Positions 56,880 through 64,000 of a stretch of 64,000 nt of DNA are shown here, piece after piece. The stretch's first letter is position 1, and the number at the start of each line of letters is the position of its first letter. The stretch is from Ligula intestinalis (lineage: Eukaryota; Platyhelminthes; Cestoda; Diphyllobothriidea; Diphyllobothriidae), in NCBI GenBank assembly GCA_036362985.1, contig JAYGXS010000005.1, positions 47,265,341-47,329,340 of the forward strand, given 5' to 3'. The notes under the pieces are model-generated. The model did no database searches. It worked only from the letters and a program-made list of their open reading frames with translations, and was not told the origin of the DNA. The translations under genes were made by a program, and so were the position numbers.

Positions 56880-58790
56880 TATAAGCAAACATCCGTGTCC
56901 AAGGAAGCAATTGAGAAGAAGAAGACTCGATCGCTGGGACAATATGTTAATTCGCCTGTCTTGACAATAACGTGTTGCCGAGGAGTGTGAGATACAAGCC
57001 AGCGCTGAACACGGAGGCGGCGAGGCGCATAATGTTTCAAACTAGCAAGAGAATGGTCCGTCTGTTCATTCAAGATTGCCACGCGAAGCTACGCAAATAT
57101 CGCCAGATAATTGACCATTAGAAGACCAAATTCCGTGAGCTCATGGGTGAGGACAGCACAAAACTGCTTCAGCAGAGAGTGCTTGAACCAGCCCGTGACA
57201 AACAAGCAATTAATTCAGCGGCACTGGAGAACAAATTCCGCAAATTGCACAATCCAACGTCATCCAGAAACGACGTACTGGTACACAACCTGTCGTCAAA
57301 AGAACTGACGAAGGAGCAAATTTAGATTCTACAGCACTAAGCCTCACTCAACACGACTGATGCTTAACCTTCTAACATGCTTGCAGCTGTGGAATCAGTC
57401 ATAAATCAGACAGAAGCAACGGAGGAGACGAAGAACCTCATCTGACACCAGGTATCGTCCCTGCTGATAGCTCATCAACCACGGAAAGTGCTCCCAAAGT
57501 TTGAACGCGTGGCACTAAGAGCACTCAAGGCCGACCGGGACATTGTCATCGTGCCAGCCAACAAGGGACGTTCTACGATCATATAAGACGGAACCGACTA
57601 CCTTCAGAAGGCGAAAAATTTACTGGAGAATTGTCAGTTTTATGTTCCTTGTGAAACCAATCCCATCAAAAAGCTGACACGCGAAACTAATTCAACCCTG
57701 TTGGTTTTAGAGAACTCGGGTGCAATAACCCCGTCTGACCGACGCATGGCGAGGGCACAAGAAACGGCCTTGGCCCGTTTCTATGGCCTCCCCAAAGTGC
57801 ACAAGGAAGGTGCTCCTCTCCAACCCATCGTATCGCTAAAAGGCCTTCTAATATATGGGCTAGCGAAGTGGCTGTTTCGGCGTCTCAAATTTCTGACCGC
57901 TGATTCGGAGACCACGGTCCGCTCGTCAACACTGTTCTTGGAGAAACTTAAAAGGGTAAGTCTCTTGCCAAGTGATATCATGGTTTTCTTCGATTTCACG
58001 TCTCTTTTTTTGACTTCGATCCCGCAGGATCTAACAATCGAGACCGTCCAATTACTCCTACGAACCAAATACGATAAGACGGAGAATCGCCTTGGACACG
58101 CACAAATCCTACAGCTCCTGAAGTTCTGTCTCAGGACGTACTTCACGTTTGATGGAACGATCTACGAGCAGGTGAAAGGGACACCGATGGGTAGACCGAT
58201 TTCAGGACTCATAGCCGAGGCGGTCCTGCAGCGGCTGGAGTTGCTGAATTTTCAACACCACAGACCGAAATTCGGATGTGGATGACACCTTCGTCGTCAT
58301 CGAACGGGATCAGGTGCTCACGTTTAAGGAACATCTCAACAGCGTCTTCCCGGACATCCAATTTACGATTGAGGAAGAAGAGAACAACTAGCTGGCCTTT
58401 CTTGATGTCCTCGTCTGTCGCAAAGATTGTGGGGGTCTAAGGACTAAAGTATTCAGGAAAGCGACAAACACGATGCAAATACTGAATTACAACAGCAACC
58501 ACCCAATCAGCCACAAACGCAGTTGTGTAAAAACACTCTATCGGCGTGTTAAGACGCACTGCAGCGACGAAGAAGACAAATTTTTCGAGGTAGAATACCT
58601 TCGACGAGTGTTTAGAGAAAATGGCTACCCACGCAACTTCGCCAACCGGTGCTTGCGCAAACGAGATGGCCAACAAAAGCGCACCGACCCCAAGGTTTGG
58701 CGTCCGATCCCGTACGTCAAAAACGTATCGGAAGCAGTCGGCCGCCTTCTCGCCTTCTTCAGGCGACCATGTCCTAACTGAAATTACAGA
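56880..58790 (+). mobile_element. Penelope-like element 4, longest reverse transcriptase
   Basis: A reversed pseudo-LTR at about 56880-57000 (CTCGATCGCTGGGACAATAT, AATTCGCCTG) precedes the ORF. The 3' end is cut after RLLAFFRRPCPN, so GIY-YIG and the right pseudo-LTR are missing. It belongs to the same subfamily as element 2 (19385-20275), which keeps the part missing here. Confidence 0.8.
57062..58781 (+). pseudogene. Penelope-like element 4 reverse transcriptase ORF
   Basis: One frame runs from CHAKLRKYRQIIDH through RKLHNPTSSRNDVLVHNLSS, RALKADRDIVIVPANKGRST and LARFYGLPKVHKEGAPLQPI to FFDFTSLF (motif A, Asp present), FTFDGTIYEQVKGTPMGRPI (motif B, S to R) and QHHRPKF. A deletion there removes the Tyr of the YVDD box and shifts the frame; VDDTFVVIERDQ continues at 58278. 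The rest reads FPDIQFTIEEEENN-stop-LAFLDVLVCRK, NHPISHKRSCVKTLYRRV, NGYPRNFANRCLRKRD and PYVKNVSEAVGRLLAFF. In-frame stops occur near 57323, 57340, 57440 and 57583. Confidence 0.88.
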
Positions 58791-59234
58791 TCCTTCATTA
58801 ACTGCAAGCATCATAAGTTTTTCGAAGGCCAGAATGGCGCAGATGACACTATGCACTGTTGTAGCGTCTACTTGTTTCGACTAAATTAGACGCGGAAGAA
58901 AACATGATTCCTGCTAAGCTTATTCGTACTTCCTTCGGTGGTATAGCTCGTAATGGTCGCATCAGATAAGCCAAAAACTCGAAAGAAATCATGTCAACGA
59001 CTAGGTGAGTCGGTGTGTGTTTTCGAATGAGAATTTACAAGTTAACATAATGCAAGAACACAACTTCATGAAAGCTGGTTACTGCACTTCATCGCTGAAG
59101 GTGTTGTTGTTAGTGAATATAGGCATTTCAACCACTGTTTATTTTTAAGCATTGAACTTCTTTTAAGCTAAACACTGGGAGGTTGGCGAAATACATCTTT
59201 CAGACCTCAGTCCTTTCAGTTTACCCTCTAACAC

Positions 59235-59440
59235 AGCTGCAAGGGTTGGTTGCAGTAGACGTCTGTCCGCAGTCTTTGACAATTTTGACGGTAGCGTTTA
59301 CGCAGACGGCATTGCCGCAAAAGACAAGGGAAGCTGGAATGACCATTTCTGATTAATCAGCCACCATCATCCAGCCGAGGTTAAAAACTCGCGGCCTTTT
59401 GTTTAGAAGTCTTACACTCAAACCTTTGGGCCAAGGGATC
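59235..59440 (-). mobile_element. SINE-A copy, minus strand
   Basis: On the minus strand TTGGCCCAAAGGTTTGAGTG (worn A box), CGCGAGTTTTTAACCTCGG at the B-box site, GGATGATGGTGGCTGATTAA and AGAAATGGTCATTCCAGCTT, then a tail with GCGGCAATGCCGTCTGCG. Confidence 0.65.
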
Positions 59441-60484
59441 GTTTATGTACTTCGCATGTGAGCATTTTTTGCCACTAAAGCTAGACATCTCTTGAGGGAT
59501 GGGGTTAGGATGGAAGTAAGTTGAGGAATGTTTAATCAAGCTAAACCTGGATGTGCTCTGGCCGTGCGAACGTGTAGAGTTCGCTCGAACTGCTGCAAGC
59601 TGACGGGATAATTGAGTGCTTTCCTCACAGTGGAGACCAAAATACAGTGGGGGAATTCACGCTTCCTGCTTTTGAGCCCTCAAATCATGTGCATTTGTGA
59701 CAACCTAGACCTTGATTCAGCCTCATCATTCGCTGCGCCCGTAACCACCTTCCCGCTTCTTTTCACTAGAGGGAAAGTTATGGAGGCAGCTTTTGTGCAT
59801 TGATCCATTCTTACAGGCCAATATCACATATATGTCGGCATTGCAGCATCAAGACCTTGGCGGTCCACCTCGTCCAGCCGCGCCCCCCCCCCCTCTATAG
59901 GGGTTTTGAAAGATGGTAAATCTGTGGAGGTTAAGAGGCTCCCAGCTCCACCAGTGATCAGGCCGACATTTTGGGTGCTAGTCCACAGCTGAATTGTCAG
60001 GACGCAGTAGGCTGAAAAGGGATGAAGGCCAATTGGTGAACTCCATACGCGCAGTAGGCTGGGCGGGCAAATCGACCCAAGTGTGGTTAAATTTTCAGCT
60101 TTTTAATCTCCTGAGAAATTAATGTCTGTTTGCGGTATATATCAGCATACTTAAGGTCCATAGGCGTAGACCAAAATTGTAAGTCTATATTTGGGTTGAA
60201 ACCCGTCAAGAACTGTGAAATATGCACTTACTGCCAACAAACAGACTTTAGTAGTATAATTTTTTGTTATAAGTTGCATGCTAAAGGCCTAACTACTAGC
60301 TAAAAGGCCCAGACACGTGTTTGGCCGGTATTCTACCGCTGCTTGACGCTGATGCGAGGGGTCCGGTTCATCAGTCGGTCCCCCAGCTTTCCCTGTCTGC
60401 TTTCTGATTGATATACCGGTTTTGAAAGTTCAGCTTTTAAATCGACTGAGAAACTGCATTTCTGACTAATTCACGGCTAGTGGT

Positions 60485-60565
60485 GAGCCTCACAGCTCAG
60501 TTGGTAGAGCGTTGGCTGTACTCAAGCCTCCCCTTGTGGGCGTGAGTTCGAATGCCACCGAGGCC
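60485..60565 (+). mobile_element. SINE-B tRNA-like core, GAGCCTC type
   Basis: GAGCCTCACAGCTCAGTTGG (A box), arm GGCT-GTACTCA-AGCC, CGTGAGTTCGAATGCCACCG (B box) and AGGCC closing. A lone SINE-B flank (CAAATCGACCCAAGTGTGGT) lies at 60060-60100. Confidence 0.75.
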
Positions 60566-60939
60566 GCAACTTTTGACACAACTGTATGAATTGGGAAAAG
60601 GCTCTGTTTCTGAATTAAGCGCAATGCCAACAAGCATGAAAAACCCTAAACGTCTCCTTAAAAGTGGCTGGTGGTTATGTGCTATCAGTGTGGATCAAAA
60701 TGGGTGAGTACGGCGTTACTGGCACCAGAGAGTTCAAAATTCTGAGCAGGAATGAACTGGCAAGAAGTTGCGGTTTTCCGCTGAATTACCAATGTTGAGT
60801 ACTTATTAGCTGGAAAACGACTGAGAATGTATTTTAAGAGAATACTGTCAACGTCGGGAGGAACGGCGTCTTAACCGTAGGGAGTGCAAAATTAGCCAGG
60901 TTCTCCAGCACAATAGAAGTCAGCAGATCAGCGTGTATT

Positions 60940-61450
60940 CAGGCCTGAGTAAATAATGCCGAATCGACTTTCAAGCCAATTATGTTGACGAAACCGGCAA
61001 ATGGGTGGCCACGAGACTGCATGAGCATGAAATTGCCGTGCGAACGAAGGAAAAACTATCCTTGGTCGCCGCCCACGCATCCTCACCAGGGCACGACTTC
61101 GAACACGTGCGAATACTAGGCCAGTCGGATGACCGAGTCTCACGTCCACTGCAAGAAGCATGGCACTCGCACGCGGACTCTATTAATAAGCATATCGATC
61201 TCCCAGATGCCTATCTCGCGTTGCGCGAGGCTCAAGGTCACTCGCGGCGGAGCGAACATTGGGGACTCAAGGTCACTCCCGGCAGAGCTGACTTAATCAT
61301 GTAGTGAGCTTTACGTTTTCATGCCTTGACAATGACCTCGAGTGAGAGTCTGAAACGTCGGGCAAATAAAATACTGGTCCCAGCTAACGTCCTTCCGCCT
61401 TCTATGCAATTACCTGGGCCTCGCATATTTTCGACCATTGAGAATAGTGC
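60940..61450 (+). pseudogene. Penelope-like element 5: GIY-YIG endonuclease and pseudo-LTR
   Basis: Reads FQANYVDETGKWVATRLHEH, the GIY-YIG core with G changed to D after YV. An intact frame to 61304 follows, with AAHASSPGHDFEHVRILGQS, DDRVSRPLQEAWHSHADSIN and KHIDLPDAYLALREAQGHS. A stop precedes the core (SK*CRI). The 3' pseudo-LTR (61265-61450) has GAGAGTCTGAAACGTCGGGC and AAATAAAATACTGG, where GAAACGTC is kept but CTGATGA has become CAATGAC. It matches 54915-55100. Confidence 0.78.
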
Positions 61451-61587
61451 AAACTGTCTACGTGCAGGCCGGTGAAAAAAATCAATCAAACCCTCGCGAC
61501 AGAGGTCGCACAGGCCTGATAGATGACGACCACTTGCGTGCCACCCCCCGTAAAACGACGATGCCGTAATTAAGGCCTTGCCTCATC

Positions 61588-62334
61588 TTGTCTGTAGACG
61601 TTACATTAGCAGCAGCAGGCGCGAATTCGCCTCATAAATCATCTTCTCGCTCTCCTTGCGCGCGTGTGTATGTGCGTAGCCAAGCCCAGGCAACGCGCGG
61701 ACAAGTGTTAAGATGCGCAAGCCAGTTTATTAATCCCAATCGCACCGCGCAGCACTGCTGTGCCTGTGCGCCTGTGTGCTACCAGACAGCGCACCCATTA
61801 CTGCTACTGACGTTTCTGTCACTGTTGTTCTTTTCCCCAACGGGGTCTGGCAAAGTACAAAGAGGCTGTGTGCGTGTGCCCAGGGCGCGGCGGCGGCGGC
61901 GGCGGCGGCGGCGGCGTTCGTCTCACTGGATCCGACTGTGTAGGCTGACAACAGACGCCCGACCAGCATACGCACACTGCTGTTCTTCCTGCAAAGTGCG
62001 CGCAACAGAGGAGAAGCTGCAGACGGGCGCGCGTGCGCGCACACAGAGATCACGCGGACGGGGAGCTACCACGATCAGTGGTCAAGGATTCGGTATGATC
62101 GAAACGCTGGCGGATGATGATGGCGGTGGCGGCGGTGGTGGTGGTGGTGGTTATGCGTGTGTGTGTGTATGTGCCTGCATTGATTGCTGCGTAGTCTACG
62201 TTGGGAAGAGGTGCTGTACTAGGAGGGAGAGGAGGCTGTCGGCCAGGCAAGTGACAGCTGTTCGCGTGTGTGCGTGCGTGCATGCGTGTACAATTTTGTG
62301 CTGCACTTCAGGCCGCGGCGATTGGATGGAATGA
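61588..62334. other. GC-rich, simple-repeat-rich block with long spurious frame
   Basis: Clearly richer in G+C and CpG than its surroundings. It contains a (CGG)n run at about 61886-61917, GGT/GGC repeats at 62121-62152, a GT run to about 62170 and TGCGTG repeats at about 62263-62290. A 248-codon plus-strand frame spans it, but its poly-Arg and poly-Gly stretches follow the repeats and I recognise no domain. A promoter or first (untranslated) exon region is possible, for TEAD on the minus strand or an unseen gene. Confidence 0.5.
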
Positions 62335-63559
62335 GGCCTGCTGTTTAGTTTTATTTAATACTGCTGCCATCAGCAAATATGTGCCCGCGCATGCCCTAGG
62401 TCTTTGTTCTTGACAACCGTGCTTTAACCTCCTCCCCTAGCAGTGACGGTCCAATTATGAAGCTGCCGAAAAGGAGGACTTGACTTCACACTTAGATGCC
62501 TGTATGTCTGTCTGGTTTACGGGGTAAAATTAAATCGCTTTAACTGCACGAGGTCACGTCCAGAGGATATGCACTATTTCGTGCGTTAAAGTTTCGGTAA
62601 ATGTTCTGCGATACCAAGAACAGCTGAGTTTACAAAAGTTAAGGAAGGACATTAATTTTTAATCCATGGTTACATTAGCGTAGTTTAAAAAGGAGTCAGA
62701 GGCGCAGTTATATTTCAAACATCCATGGGCACCCACGGCCTAGGGATAAAAATGTCAGCTTTCGAATTAACAGAGCCCAGGAACTTATTCACCACAAACT
62801 AGTACAGACCGGTAGAGGCAATACTCATTTCCTAAGCATGATATAATATTGCATTTCAATATGTAGGCATATGTAATGGTTGACTCCGTTTTTAAAAAAA
62901 TAGGCACCATCTCCAGAAGTATAAAAAATGAGGGAATTGTTCTGCCTGTATGGGTAGAATTTACCAAACCGCCATATATAAAAAAACGGAAGTTAACATT
63001 CCAATCCCTGAGGTGAGGGTTTGGATAAAATTGGTTTGAGGTATTTTGTTGTCAACCGTGGTCGAAAGCGAATTGTGTGATCTGATTCGATGACAGGCCG
63101 GAGAATGCAAGTTGCTTAAGCCAAATGGCAAGTGAAACGAAGACGACAAGCATGCCAATCAACGTGATAGGAAAATTTTAATGTGTGGCTGTACGATTCC
63201 TTCTGATGATGAAATATGCCCACGAGAAACAACTGGGTGCAAGGTCGCCATTAGCTAACGCAAGGAGACCTTATTTGATCAACCTCGACCTGTTGTTTTT
63301 ACTAATATTCTCCTCTAGTGTCCAGTTGCTGCCCGGACTAGACACTTTCCTGCAACAGACAACCGCGTATCCTGGCACACAATTCAGAGTTGCCTAGTTT
63401 GTCTTCTTTTAGTTGTACCAAAGTATCACCTTTAAATATTGCGGGAAGTGACCCATATTGTTTTTAAGGTGCTACATGTACAAAAACCAGAAAATGCGAG
63501 ACACTGCAGGCCTTCGGATTATCACAGATAGGTGGACCACAACTATGGCTTGATGAACA

Positions 63560-63640
63560 AAGAAGAAGGATACAGGGATAGCCACGTCTGACTTATCAGG
63601 CATCACCGGCCAGCCATAGCCAACTGCAGGCTTTACAGTG
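63560..63640 (-). mobile_element. SINE-A body fragment, minus strand
   Basis: On the minus strand TGGCTATGGCTGGCCGGTGA, TGCCTGATAAGTCAGACGTG and GGCTATCCCTGTATCCTTC follow the SINE-A body order. The head is not recognisable. Confidence 0.5.
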
Positions 63641-64000
63641 CCTGAAATTTTAAGAGACCTGCATGGCAGCTTAGATCATCTTTGGCCTTCATATTAGTGC
63701 CGTCAGCCAAATAATCATATCAAAAGACGCATGTAGACATTTTTGACGATTTCGAATCATTTTGTGGGGCTGTAAATAACTGCAAGATTTTGGGAGATCA
63801 CGACTGAAGGTCCGCGTTTGCCTGTGGTCTGCCATAGGTGGAGCGCTTTCTTTTGCATGCGCCAGGAGGTTCATATGCCGCTTAATGTCATATCAGCGGA
63901 AAGCAACTAACACAGATTAGAAGGGTATTGACACCGGGGCTGAGTATAACTAGTGGCCTCGTTAGAGGTACCTGAGCTGTAGGTCTACACTTTTGTCCAA

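Larger units (their letters stand above)
56212..64000 (-). other. Upstream TEAD intron (5' end outside window) or 5' flank
   Basis: The exon at 55478-56211 begins mid-codon, so at least one coding exon lies upstream. I searched this stretch on the minus strand for the TEA-domain signature (for example GRRKIILSDEGKMYGR) and found none. It holds Penelope-like elements (56880-58790 and 60940-61450), SINEs and a GC-rich block. I see nothing recognisable in 58900-59230, 59450-60000, 60600-60900, 62340-63540 or 63650-64000. Confidence 0.6.

Noticed and set aside
49484..60565. tRNA-like cores as functional tRNA genes
   Set aside because: Closing stems are too long or mismatched, the variable region is odd, triplets differ between near-identical repeats, and all sit in a repeated flank; SINE heads explain them better.
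61588..62334. 248-codon open frame, the longest on the plus strand in the window
   Set aside because: Poly-Arg and poly-Gly arise from CGG, GGT and GT repeats; no domain is visible, so it is described as a GC-rich block and not called as a gene.

Overview
The window looks like a repeat-laden stretch of a flatworm chromosome. A tapeworm of the Diphyllobothriidea type is the best guess, inferred from the abundance of Penelope-like elements, RTE-type LINEs and tRNA-derived SINEs in an AT-rich, intron-heavy setting. There are no bacterial-style operons. Nearly all open frames longer than 60 codons are chance or decayed transposon frames.

One host gene is supported. It is a minus-strand TEAD/Scalloped transcription factor, the DNA-binding partner of YAP/Yorkie in the Hippo pathway. 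Six exons at 56211-55478, 27346-27155, 21358-21306, 17425-17344, 13607-13455 and 4388-4233 join in one reading frame with GT-AG borders and consistent phases. Together they encode an Ala/Gly/Pro-rich linker and the whole C-terminal YAP-binding domain up to the stop. The TEA DNA-binding domain was not found and probably lies upstream, beyond position 64000. The introns are 9.1, 3.7, 3.9, 5.8 and 28.1 kb, counted from the 3' end, plus an incomplete 5' intron of at least 7.8 kb. Almost everything else in the window sits inside these introns.

The introns carry several transposon classes. (1) Penelope-like elements (PLEs) are present in several subfamilies, with decayed reverse transcriptase and GIY-YIG endonuclease frames. 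Some have pseudo-LTRs in inverted orientation, and many pseudo-LTRs hold a compact hammerhead-ribozyme-like core with a reduced stem III. (2) RTE-like LINE fragments lie at 33.7-34.6 and 53.1-53.8 kb, and a LINE RNase H fragment at 24.3-25.1 kb. (3) Gypsy-like LTR remnants lie at 5.8-6.3 and 18.7-19.1 kb. (4) There are two tRNA-derived SINE groups. SINE-A has an Arg-tRNA-like head and a conserved body. SINE-B has a tRNA-like head with a long closing stem and inverted flanks, and is clustered at 46.5-50.5 kb. (5) There are foldback or MITE-like palindromes, one enclosing degenerate telomere-like repeats.

The most interesting signals are the TEAD gene itself (a 53-nt microexon, three alanine tracts and a C-terminal extension), the hammerhead-like motifs in the sense orientation of its introns, long inverted repeats that could fold its pre-mRNA, and the paired tRNA-like repeats at 46-50 kb.
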